From Chloroflexota bacterium (GTDB taxonomy: Bacteria; Chloroflexota; Dehalococcoidia; Lucifugimonadales; Lucifugimonadaceae): a stretch of 57,057 bases of DNA. The notes under the pieces were generated by a model. That model searched no databases. It saw only the letters and a list, made by a program, of their open reading frames with translations, and was not told the DNA's origin. The stretch covers positions 11,186 through 68,242 of the forward strand of contig PBKW01000004.1 of the NCBI GenBank assembly GCA_002721615.1, given 5' to 3'. Positions 26,850 to 34,749 of this stretch are shown in pieces (within the stretch, counting starts at the first letter, position 1; every line of letters begins with the position of its first letter). The translations under genes were made by a program, and so were the position numbers.

Positions 26850-27758
26850 TTATTTTAAAATAGTTCCAATAAATTCAGGTCTCCCATTAACAAAATCTTG
26901 AATATTAGTTGGGGTTTTCCCTTCTAATTGAACTAAATTTAGTTCCAGTGATCCTTGTTGAGTTGCAACAACAATTTTGTTATCTTCTGTCTTTTTTACA
27001 TATCCAGGTTTTTCAAAAATATGTTGTGATAGTTTAGCTTGAATAATTTTTATATTCTTTTCATTCCAAAAAGAATAAGCCATGGGCCAAGGGTAATAAG
27101 CTCTTATTTCCCTTTCAATTTTTTTAGCCTTTTTGGTCCAATTTATTTTACCATCTGATTTTTTAATTAATTTTGTTAAAGTTGCATTATTGTTGTCTTG
27201 AGGAATTTCAAAATATTCACTAGTATTTATTTTATCAATAGTGTCTATCAATAATTTTATTCCTTCTTTAAATAATTTTTGAGTCAAAGTTTCTGCATTA
27301 TCATTGGAAAGAATTTTTATTGATTTTTGAGTTAAAATGGGACCAGTGTCTAAACCTTTATCCATCTTCATTATTGAAACTCCTGTTTCTTTACATCCAT
27401 CAAGTAAAGCTGTAACTATAGGGCTAGCTCCTCTATATTTGGGCAACAAAGAAGGATGAATGTTAAGTGCTCCATATTTAGAAGAAGTAATTACATCTAT
27501 ATCAAGTATATTTCCATAAGAACATAAAATTATTAAGTCTGGTTTTAGAATTTTTATATCTTCATAATTTGGAACAGAGGTAGAAAAATTTATGTTTAAA
27601 TCTATAGCTGTTTTTTTAACAGGAGTATAGGTTTTTAAATTTCCTCGATTTCTAACTTGATCTTTTTTTGTGAACACAAAGATAACATCAAATTTTTCAC
27701 TTAATGCTTCAAGGCATTTAGCGGATTCTTTTGGAGTTCCAAAAAATATTATTTTCAA
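26850..27758 (-). CDS. fmt: methionyl-tRNA formyltransferase
   Basis: Formylates the initiator Met-tRNA. The catalytic triad is Asn99, His101 and Asp137 (LNIHPSLLPKYRG; KGLDTGP). The MKIIFFGTP N-terminus and TYTPVKK segment are typical. A C-terminal OB-like domain (about 205-300) binds tRNA. Length 302 is standard. It is divergent from dnaA across the 293-base region; an inverted repeat resembling a LexA box is 35 bases upstream of its start. def is not adjacent, and no clear Shine-Dalgarno is seen upstream of ATG 27758. Confidence 0.94.
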   Translation of the reverse strand: MKIIFFGTPKESAKCLEALSEKFDVIFVFTKKDQVRNRGNLKTYTPVKKTAIDLNINFSTSVPNYEDIKILKPDLIILCSYGNILDIDVITSSKYGALNIHPSLLPKYRGASPIVTALLDGCKETGVSIMKMDKGLDTGPILTQKSIKILSNDNAETLTQKLFKEGIKLLIDTIDKINTSEYFEIPQDNNNATLTKLIKKSDGKINWTKKAKKIEREIRAYYPWPMAYSFWNEKNIKIIQAKLSQHIFEKPGYVKKTEDNKIVVATQQGSLELNLVQLEGKTPTNIQDFVNGRPEFIGTILK

Positions 27759-28051
27759 ATTCTTCTACCTTTTTTGTAAAAATTTTTGTTAAGAACAAAC
27801 GTTCTTTTCAGGCTGTTTGTGAAATTTTGCACAATGATTAAACAAAATTATCTGGATTTTTTTAAATTATAAATAATTATCCATATCACTATTTTTAAAA
27901 GATATGATATGTTTTTTTTAGATAAAAGTTATTGTGCAACATTGTAACTAATAACTCTAGTATCTAGTTAATCAACGAGTAAGAATTTTACTCCCAAATT
28001 TAACATTAGCCATGATTTGGATGTATTTTCTTTGTAAAAATTGGAGTGATT
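27759..28051. promoter_or_regulatory. fmt-dnaA divergent region with origin-like marks
   Basis: AT-rich gap of 293 bases. Seen: GAAC-AAAC-GTTC (27793-27804); TTTTGCACA (27825-27833) fitting the loose DnaA-box pattern TTWTNCACA; TTATCCATA (27877-27885), one base from TTATCCACA; TGTGCAACA (27933-27941), a reverse box with one mismatch; and a 7-bp inverted repeat AGTTATT/AATAACT (27927-27933, 27950-27956). No perfect TTATCCACA is present. It is a plausible dnaA control region or part of oriC, not proven. Confidence 0.45.
27791..27806. promoter_or_regulatory. LexA/SOS-box-like inverted repeat
   Basis: AAGAAC-AAAC-GTTCTT contains GAAC-N4-GTTC, the core of the SOS box known from Bacillus and Actinobacteria. 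It sits about 35 bases before fmt. A single 8-base match is weak support on its own. Confidence 0.35.
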
Positions 28052-29377
28052 TTGAAAAACTTAAATGCTGAAAAACTATGGTCAACTGCATTAAGTCATT
28101 TAGAACTCGAAATGCCAAAAGCAAATTTTGAAACTTGGTTAAAAAACACTACTGCTTTATCTTTAAATCAACAGTCTCTTATAGTTTCTACAGTCAGTCC
28201 TTTTGCTGCAGAAATGCTTTCTAAAAGATTGATGCCAACTATTTCTCGTGTAGTAGACAATATTGCAAATCAATCAATTTCTATTGATTTTAAGGTTTCT
28301 GTAAATGATAAAAAAAAATCAAAACATGTTCTCCCGAAAACAAAAAATCCAAGATTAGAAAAAAAATATTTTACTCCCATAAAATATACATTTGATTCAT
28401 TTGTGGTAGGGGAATCTAATGAACTTGCTTATGAATCAGCTCAACAAATTGCTAATTCAAAATCAATTAAATTTAATCCTTTATACATTTATTCAGATGT
28501 TGGATTAGGAAAAACACATCTTCTTCATTCGATTGCTCATTCTTTATCTGCCAAAAATTTAAATACTAGATATATCACTGGTGAAACTTTTACAAATGAA
28601 TATATTTTTTCAATAAAAGAAGGAACTATAGATAAATTTAGAGAAAAATACAGTAATCTCGATGCTCTCTTGGTTGATGATATTCATTTTATCTCTGGAA
28701 AAACTCAAACCCAAGAATCATTTTTTCATATTTTTAACGAATTATTTATTGAAGGAAAGCCTATAGTAATTGCTGGTGATGACCCTGTAGATCTTGCTGA
28801 AATTGAATCTAGAATTTTATCCAGACTTAAAGGTGGGCTTGTAGTAGATATACAAAAACCAAATTATGAAACAAGAATTGCAATTATAGAAAAAAAGGTT
28901 TCCATGGCAAATATTTCTATCGACGATGAAGTCATAATATATCTAGCAAAAACATGTAAAAATAATGTTCGTCAAATTGAAATGGCCTTAAATAGAATTC
29001 TTGCTTTTGCCCAATTAAAAAATTGTTCTGCCTCTTTGGTTTTAGCTGAAAACGTTATTAAGGGGTTTAGAATAAATAATAAATCTGAACATCCCTCCAT
29101 AGAAGATTTGCTTTTATATATTTGTAAATATTTTGACATAGATATTTCTGCCTTAAAAAGTAGTAAAAGAGAACAAAAATTAATTTATGCTAGAAAAATT
29201 TCTTATTATATTTTGCGTCAAGACCTAAACTTAACTTGGAGCATAATAGGAAAAGTTATAGGAAATAAAAATCACTCTACTGTATTACAAGCATTCAGAT
29301 CCTTAAAAGAAGATTTAAATAATAGCCCTCTTGTCAGAAATGACTTACAACAAATTAGAAATCAATTTGATTTTTAA
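28052..29377 (+). CDS. dnaA: chromosomal replication initiator DnaA
   Basis: AAA+ initiator that opens oriC. N-terminal domain I (KLWSTALSHLELEMPKANFE, about 9-28), AAA+ Walker A GLGKTHLL (near 153) and Walker B LLVDDIHF (near 209), then helix-turn-helix domain IV ending GNKNHSTVLQAFRSL. The usual GGRDHTTVLHA signature is altered (Asp to Asn). I use TTG 28052 because GGAG sits 5 bases upstream; a GTG at 28046 overlaps that Shine-Dalgarno. Domain II is short, giving 441 residues. It is followed by a 195-base AT-rich gap, then obgE. Confidence 0.95.
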   Translation: MKNLNAEKLWSTALSHLELEMPKANFETWLKNTTALSLNQQSLIVSTVSPFAAEMLSKRLMPTISRVVDNIANQSISIDFKVSVNDKKKSKHVLPKTKNPRLEKKYFTPIKYTFDSFVVGESNELAYESAQQIANSKSIKFNPLYIYSDVGLGKTHLLHSIAHSLSAKNLNTRYITGETFTNEYIFSIKEGTIDKFREKYSNLDALLVDDIHFISGKTQTQESFFHIFNELFIEGKPIVIAGDDPVDLAEIESRILSRLKGGLVVDIQKPNYETRIAIIEKKVSMANISIDDEVIIYLAKTCKNNVRQIEMALNRILAFAQLKNCSASLVLAENVIKGFRINNKSEHPSIEDLLLYICKYFDIDISALKSSKREQKLIYARKISYYILRQDLNLTWSIIGKVIGNKNHSTVLQAFRSLKEDLNNSPLVRNDLQQIRNQFDF

Positions 29378-29572
29378 TAATAAATAGTTAATAACATATG
29401 TTTTTTGTTAACTATTCCTTTAATTTGTTTATTGAATTGTTGATTATAAAAATATAGATTATTACAACCAACAATCATTTAAGTTTATTTAATTTATTAT
29501 TAATAGTTTTGAACATTTTGTTTTTTGAAATAAGCTTAAATTCACAAAATTAATTTAAATAACATTCTTATT
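29378..29572. other. AT-rich gap between dnaA and obgE
   Basis: 195 bases, nearly all A/T, with the hairpin at 29383-29416 and T/A runs such as TTTATTTAATTTATTATT. It could hold an unwinding element if the origin is near dnaA. No DnaA box with fewer than two mismatches was seen here. Confidence 0.3.
29383..29416 (+). terminator. weak AT-rich hairpin after dnaA
   Basis: AATAGTTA (29383-29390) pairs with TAACTATT (29409-29416), with a further ACA/TGT pair after a 3-base bulge. It lies 6 bases after dnaA and may be a weak terminator or just an AT-rich palindrome. Confidence 0.3.
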
Positions 29573-30838
29573 ATGATTATTAAAAGAAATAAATTTATTG
29601 ATTCAACAATAATAAATATAACATCTGGAAATGGCGGAAATGGACATGTTTCTTTTAGAAAAGAAAAATTTGTTCCTAAAGGCGGTCCTGATGGTGGAAA
29701 TGGTGGAAATGGTGGAAATATAACTTTATTATGTGATCCAAACATTATTGGTCTTGGAGAATTGAATTTTATTAAGAGATTTAAAGCAAAACATGGTGAA
29801 AATGGAAAGAATAAAAATAGATCTGGAAAAAATGCAGAAGATTTAATTTTAAGAGTCCCTAAAGGAACTTTAGTGTGGGTACAAAAAAACAAAAAATATA
29901 TTTTTATTGGAGAACTTTTAGAAAAAGATGATAATTTAATTCTTGCTAAAGGAGGGAAAGGTGGAAATGGAAATAAAAAGTTTGTAGAGGCAAGTAATCA
30001 AGAACCACTATTAGCTGAAGCTGGGGAAAAAGGTAAATGTTTGAATATAAAATTGGAGCTAAGAATAATAGCTGATGTGGGTTTAGTAGGATCACCTAAT
30101 GTAGGAAAATCAAGTGTTGTTAAAGTTTTAACAAATGCAAAACCAAAAGTTGCAGATTATCCTTTTACTACCTTGGAACCAGTTATTGGTGTTATTAAAA
30201 ATCAATGGGACACTATTACAATAGCAGAAATTCCAGGAATCATTGATCAAGCTAGTGAGGGTAAAGGTTTAGGGCATGAATTTTTGAAACACATAAAAAG
30301 AGTAAATTTAATAGTTCATCTTTTAGATGCAAGTAGAAATAAATTATTTGAAGATTTTGAAAAAATTAACAACGAGTTGATGTTATTTGATAAAAATTTA
30401 TTAAAAATCAAAAAGCTTATTGTAATCAATAAAATTGATCTTCTTGAAAACCTTAATGATATAAATAAAATAAAATCAAAATTTGAAGAAGATGGGTGGG
30501 ATGTTTTAACTATTTCAGCTATTAAAATGGAAGGTATTGAAGATCTAAAAATAACTTTGATTAAAGCAACTGAAAATTTTTCCATTTCAAAAATTCAGAT
30601 TAAAAAACATCTAAATTCTACAAAACAAGAGCGATTGAAACTTGAAGATAATAAAGTAATTATTTTGGATCAAGAAATTGTACAAATAGCTGAAGGAACT
30701 GATTTATCAAACCCCAATGCTCAAATTCAATTTTACAGAGAAATGAAAAAGAAGGGTATTTCACGCTTGTTAGAAGAAGCAGGAGTTAAACGTGGTGATA
30801 AAGTTTGGCTTAATGAAATTGAAATGGAGATGAGGTGA
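29573..30838 (+). CDS. obgE: Obg-family GTPase
   Basis: Ribosome-assembly and stress GTPase. N-terminal glycine-rich Obg fold (GNGGNGHVSFRKEKF near 17-31; GGNGGNGGN near 40-48), P-loop GSPNVGKSS (173-181), switch region TTLEPV, G3 AEIPG (218-222), NKID and a complete C-terminal OCT domain (VQIAEGTDLSNPNAQIQFY). The invariant G3 Asp (D-x-x-G) is Glu219 here, which is unusual; the rest looks intact, so it is probably active. Length 421 is typical. The start follows a long AT-rich leader without a clear Shine-Dalgarno. It is coupled to nadD by a 4-base overlap. Confidence 0.95.
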   Translation: MIIKRNKFIDSTIINITSGNGGNGHVSFRKEKFVPKGGPDGGNGGNGGNITLLCDPNIIGLGELNFIKRFKAKHGENGKNKNRSGKNAEDLILRVPKGTLVWVQKNKKYIFIGELLEKDDNLILAKGGKGGNGNKKFVEASNQEPLLAEAGEKGKCLNIKLELRIIADVGLVGSPNVGKSSVVKVLTNAKPKVADYPFTTLEPVIGVIKNQWDTITIAEIPGIIDQASEGKGLGHEFLKHIKRVNLIVHLLDASRNKLFEDFEKINNELMLFDKNLLKIKKLIVINKIDLLENLNDINKIKSKFEEDGWDVLTISAIKMEGIEDLKITLIKATENFSISKIQIKKHLNSTKQERLKLEDNKVIILDQEIVQIAEGTDLSNPNAQIQFYREMKKKGISRLLEEAGVKRGDKVWLNEIEMEMR

Positions 30839-31413
30839 TTCAAAAAATAGGAATTTTAGGTGGAACTTTTGACCCTATTCATTTAGGTCATTTTGTTTTG
30901 GCTCAAAAAGCTTATGAAGAACTTAATTTAGATAAAGTTGTTTTAGTTCCCGCAAATTATCCTTGGCTTAAAAAACCATTGAGATTAACAGATTCTTTTC
31001 ACCGTATAAATATGATAAATCTTTTAATAAAAAATTATAGTTGGTTAGAATTATCGAATATAGATATATTACGTGGAGGAAATACTTATACTAAAGATAC
31101 TTTAGAAGAATTAAAAAACATTTTTCCTCTTCCAACTAAAATGTATTTAATTCTAGGCTCTGATAACTTTCATGATTTTCATAAATGGAAAAATTATGAA
31201 AGAATTTTGGAGCTAGCAAATATTGTTATTGCTAAAAGACCGAATTTTGAAATAAATTCAAATGATTTTCAAAATATTAAAGTATTAAACTCTTCCATGT
31301 TAGATATTTCAAGTACTATAGTAAGAGAAAAGATTAAAAAAGGTTTTTCCATGAATAAACTGATCCCCTTAGAAGTAATAAATTATATAAATAATAATAA
31401 ACTGTATACTTAG
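30835..31413 (+). CDS. nadD: nicotinate-nucleotide adenylyltransferase
   Basis: Makes nicotinic acid adenine dinucleotide in NAD synthesis. Nucleotidyltransferase motif GGTFDPIHLGH (9-19, His16 and His19) and the C-terminal ISSTIVREKI (the usual S-S-T-x-I-R with Ile and Val) are present; GSDNFHDFHKW near 103-113 is the substrate site. Length 192 is standard. It starts at GTG, with GGAG 5 bases upstream, overlapping the obgE stop (GTGA). obgE-nadD-pyrE forms one run. rsfS, the common neighbour, is absent. Confidence 0.94.
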   Translation: MIQKIGILGGTFDPIHLGHFVLAQKAYEELNLDKVVLVPANYPWLKKPLRLTDSFHRINMINLLIKNYSWLELSNIDILRGGNTYTKDTLEELKNIFPLPTKMYLILGSDNFHDFHKWKNYERILELANIVIAKRPNFEINSNDFQNIKVLNSSMLDISSTIVREKIKKGFSMNKLIPLEVINYINNNKLYT

Positions 31414-31422
31414 CTGAAAACT

Positions 31423-31998
31423 ATGAATGACAAACTCTTAAATTCGTTACTTAATAGAATTAATGATCTAAAAGCATTTAAAACTGGTGATTTTTTATTG
31501 TCATCAGGAAAAAAAAGTGATTTTTATTTTGATGGAAGACTATTGACCCTTGATCCCATAGCAATAGACTTAATTACTAGATTGTTTTTAGAGATTGTTC
31601 GAGAAAGAAAAGTAAATATTGTAGGTGGACCAGCAACAGCTTCTATTCCTATTATTAGTTCTATCGTGTTTGCTAGTTTTAATGAAAAAAAATCAAAAAA
31701 TTTAATTTCAGGATTTTTTGTTAGAAATCATCAAAAAGATTATGGAACTGGAAAAATTATAGAGGGACATCTTCCAAAAAAATCAAAAGTAATAATAATA
31801 GATGATACATTAACTACTGGAAACAGTGTTCTTCAAACAATCAAGCATGTTGAGAAGATGGATTGTGAAATTGTTGAAGTTTTGACAATTTTAGATAGAA
31901 ATGAAAGTGGTAAAATTAATTTAAACAAAGCAGGGTATAAAACGACTTCATTATTAATTTATAATAATTTAACTAAAATGATTGAAAAAAATATATAA
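31423..31998 (+). CDS. pyrE: orotate phosphoribosyltransferase
   Basis: Adds ribose-5-phosphate from PRPP to orotate in pyrimidine synthesis. PRPP loop VIIIDDTLTTGNS (about 122-134) is exact, and KTGDFLLSSGKKSDFYFDGR near 20-39 is the orotate/ribose-binding segment. Length 191 is normal. It lies 9 bases after nadD and is the last gene of the run. It is convergent with gyrB, whose stop is 1 base away, so a dedicated terminator is absent. Other pyrimidine genes are not in the window. Confidence 0.93.
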   Translation: MNDKLLNSLLNRINDLKAFKTGDFLLSSGKKSDFYFDGRLLTLDPIAIDLITRLFLEIVRERKVNIVGGPATASIPIISSIVFASFNEKKSKNLISGFFVRNHQKDYGTGKIIEGHLPKKSKVIIIDDTLTTGNSVLQTIKHVEKMDCEIVEVLTILDRNESGKINLNKAGYKTTSLLIYNNLTKMIEKNI

Positions 31999-31999
31999 A

Positions 32000-34495
32000 T
32001 TAAGTATCTATGTTTTTTGCCTCTAGTGCATGTGTTCTAATGAAATTTCGTCTTGGTAAAACCTCATCTCCCATTAATGTTGTAAACAAATCCTCTGCCC
32101 TTTCTGCATCATCCGTGGTTACCTTAAGCATCATTCTTCTTTTAGGATCCATAGTTGTATCCCAAAGTTGGTCAGCATTCATTTCTCCTAATCCTTTATA
32201 TCTTTGAATAGTTACCCCAGTGTTGTCAGCATATTTTTCTAATATTTCAGGAAGATGTTTCCAATTGATACTTTTTTCGACAGTATCAGAATTTTTTACT
32301 ACATTGAAATTTCCTTCTCCAAAAAGAGGTTGTATTTCTTTGTAAGCCCTTCTAGCTCTGTTCAAAGTAGGGTGATTATATATATCTGAAGTAAGAGTAA
32401 AACCATCTACGTCAAAAGTTTTTTCTGGAATTTCCTCTAAAGGTTCAGTTTCTGGAATGTAATTTTCTTCACTAGAATTTGAATCAAATAATGAAGGTTG
32501 AGAATCTACAATGTCTACTAAAGGCTGTTCAGGAGAAAAATCTAGATTTTGTAATGAAACATCATTTAATAAAGAAAAAACAATTTTTTGAGGGATTTCA
32601 ATCGTTTCTAATGCTTCTATGCTGGTGATTAAATCTCTTAAATTTCCAATGAAAGAACCTAAATTAGACCCAGATAATGAAGGAGAATTATTAGATGATG
32701 ATTTTACTGTGAGTTTTCCAAAAACTTTTTGTGCCATCCAACGATCTTTATCTTCTTCTGTAAATAACCATTGAGATGATTTTCCTCTAATAACTTTATA
32801 TAAAGGAGGCTGAGCAATAAAAAGATGCCCGTTATTAATCAAATTTGGAATATATCTAAAAAAGAAAGTTAAAAGAAGTGTTCTTATGTGTGCCCCATCA
32901 ACATCAGCATCTGTCATAATTACTACCTTGTGATATCTTAATTTCGTTTGATCATATTCATCTTCAAGTCCGGCTCGAATTCCACATCCAGTTGCTCTAA
33001 TTAAAGCTTCTATTTCTGTGTGAACTAAAACTTTATCAGTTCTAGCTTTTAGGGTATTAAGAATTTTGCCTCTTAATGGCAAAATAGCTTGATAGTTTCT
33101 ATCTCTTCCTTGTTTAGCTGTTCCTCCAGCAGACTCTCCCTCTACTATAAAAAGTTCACATAAAGAAGGGTTTTTTTCAGAGCAATCAGCAAGTTTTCCT
33201 GGTAAAGAGCCACCTTCCATTGCGCTTTTTCTTAAAACTAAATCTCTTGCTTTTTTTGCTGCTTCTCTAGCTCTAGCAGCAGTTGCAGCTTTATCTAAAA
33301 TACTTCTGGCATCATTAGGGTTGTCTTCTAAAAACTCACTTAACTGTTTGCCCATTACAGTAGTTACTGCTGTTTCTACCTCAGGGTTTCCAAGTTTTCC
33401 TTTGGTTTGACCTTCAAATTGAGGATCTTGAAGCTTGACGCTGATTACTGCCATTAACCCTTCTCTAACATCATCTCCAGAAACATCTGGAAGGTCATCT
33501 TTTAAAAGACCATTTTTCTTTCCATAAGAGTTTATGACTCTAGTTAATGCCCTTCTAAATCCAGTTAAATGTGTTCCTCCTTCAGGTGTTACTATGCAAT
33601 TTGCAAAAGAAAGAACATTTTCTTGAAACGTTTCATTATATTGAAGAGCGATTTCTACTTTTACTGGAGCAGCGGATTCTTTTTTAGGATCTTTACCTTT
33701 ATTATTTTTAGAATAAGGATCTGCAGATCCTTGTATTAATATTACATTCTCATGAACAGGGCTACGTTTTCTGTTTAAGCTTCTAACAAAGCTTTGAACT
33801 CCACCGTCAAAATTAAATGTGATTCTATTGTTTGGCCAAAGTTCTTTGTGAAGCTCGCTTTTAAACATTATGCAAAGACCCTGGTTTAAATAGGTCATTT
33901 CTCTGAATCTTTCAGTAATTTTTTTATAGTTATAATTAAGCTCACCGAATATTTGTTGGTCAGGAAGAAAAGTTATTTCAGTTCCTGTTTCATCATTATT
34001 TTTACCTGAATCTTCTATTTCTTCTAGAGCAGACAAGGTTTTTCCCCTTGAATATGATTGCTGGAAAAGTTTTCCATCTCTTCTTACTTTTACCGAAAGG
34101 GACTCTGAAAGAGCATTAACCACAGAAGCGCCAACACCATGAAGTCCTCCAGAGACTTGATAAGATTTGTTTTCAAATTTTCCTCCGGCATGAAGGGTAG
34201 TCATTACAGTTTCAACGCCAGATCTTCCAGTGGCTTTTACTATGTCAACAGGAATGCCTCTACCATTGTCTTTAACAGTAACTGATTTATCTGAATTTAA
34301 AATTACTTGTACTGTGTCACAATGTCCTGCCATAGCTTCATCAACTGAGTTATCAACAATTTCATGTATAAGATGCTGCAGGCCGTCGGGGCCAGTTGTA
34401 CCAATATACATTCCTGGTCTTTTCCTTACGGCCTCTAAGCCTTCTAGTACAGTAATGTCTTTTGCAGAATAAGAATTTTGTTTTGATTTAGGCAT
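32000..34495 (-). CDS. gyrB: DNA gyrase subunit B
   Basis: ATPase subunit of type II topoisomerase. GHKL motifs HEIVDNSVDEAMAG, DNGRGIPV and GGLHGVGASVVN; Toprim EGESAGGTAKQGRDR and DADVDGAHIRTL; C-terminal IQRYKGLGEMNADQLW. Residues about 586-755 form a roughly 170-residue insertion between Toprim and the end, with a Ser/acid-rich portion, then a part resembling the E. coli-type insert. Together with a typical N-terminus this gives 831 residues against about 640 in the short type. gyrA is not adjacent. The start fits MPKSKQNSYSAKDITVLEGLE. Confidence 0.97.
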   Translation of the reverse strand: MPKSKQNSYSAKDITVLEGLEAVRKRPGMYIGTTGPDGLQHLIHEIVDNSVDEAMAGHCDTVQVILNSDKSVTVKDNGRGIPVDIVKATGRSGVETVMTTLHAGGKFENKSYQVSGGLHGVGASVVNALSESLSVKVRRDGKLFQQSYSRGKTLSALEEIEDSGKNNDETGTEITFLPDQQIFGELNYNYKKITERFREMTYLNQGLCIMFKSELHKELWPNNRITFNFDGGVQSFVRSLNRKRSPVHENVILIQGSADPYSKNNKGKDPKKESAAPVKVEIALQYNETFQENVLSFANCIVTPEGGTHLTGFRRALTRVINSYGKKNGLLKDDLPDVSGDDVREGLMAVISVKLQDPQFEGQTKGKLGNPEVETAVTTVMGKQLSEFLEDNPNDARSILDKAATAARAREAAKKARDLVLRKSAMEGGSLPGKLADCSEKNPSLCELFIVEGESAGGTAKQGRDRNYQAILPLRGKILNTLKARTDKVLVHTEIEALIRATGCGIRAGLEDEYDQTKLRYHKVVIMTDADVDGAHIRTLLLTFFFRYIPNLINNGHLFIAQPPLYKVIRGKSSQWLFTEEDKDRWMAQKVFGKLTVKSSSNNSPSLSGSNLGSFIGNLRDLITSIEALETIEIPQKIVFSLLNDVSLQNLDFSPEQPLVDIVDSQPSLFDSNSSEENYIPETEPLEEIPEKTFDVDGFTLTSDIYNHPTLNRARRAYKEIQPLFGEGNFNVVKNSDTVEKSINWKHLPEILEKYADNTGVTIQRYKGLGEMNADQLWDTTMDPKRRMMLKVTTDDAERAEDLFTTLMGDEVLPRRNFIRTHALEAKNIDT

Positions 34496-34667
34496 AAAAT
34501 TTTCTGTTTTATTGTGGTGTTTTCTAATAATAATTTTATCAGTTTTTTTATCCTGATTAAATTAATTTTCTCATTAGATTTCATGAATCTAGCAAATTTG
34601 ACCTGTCTGCTCAAGGCAAACAGTTCTTTGTATTCAAAAAATCTCTATTTTATATACAAAAGTTATG

Positions 34668-34673
34668 TATAAT
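34668..34673 (+). promoter_or_regulatory. candidate -10 box of the E1/E2 operon
   Basis: TATAAT, 77 bases before the ATG at 34750. A -35 at normal distance is poor. Confidence 0.35.
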
Positions 34674-34695
34674 TTAATAATCAGAAAATGAAAAA

Positions 34696-34725
34696 TGGGA
34701 TAATTTATAAAAACTGGGATATTTT
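34696..34725 (+). repeat. imperfect direct repeat in the E1 alpha leader
   Basis: TGGGATAATTT and TGGGATATTTT, 19 bases start to start (about two helical turns), lie just downstream of the -10 box. The spacing suits two regulator molecules on one DNA face. No regulator is assigned. Confidence 0.35.
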
Positions 34726-34749
34726 CAAATATAAAAATCAGAGGTAAAA

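Larger units (their letters stand above)
34496..34749. promoter_or_regulatory. gyrB-E1 alpha divergent promoter region
   Basis: 254-base AT-rich gap. Plus-strand TATAAT at 34668-34673 with a weak -35. Between it and the E1 alpha start lies an imperfect direct repeat, TGGGATAATTT (34696-34706) and TGGGATATTTT (34715-34725), 19 bases apart. No structured RNA is obvious. Confidence 0.4.

Noticed and set aside
27759-28051. Possible tRNA, riboswitch or small RNA between fmt and dnaA
   Set aside because: No cloverleaf or conserved riboswitch motif was visible; the sequence is AT-rich and fits promoter or origin function.
29694-29720. Tandem GGTGGAAAT-type units at the start of obgE
   Set aside because: They encode the glycine-rich Obg fold common to the family, so they are not a separate repeat element.
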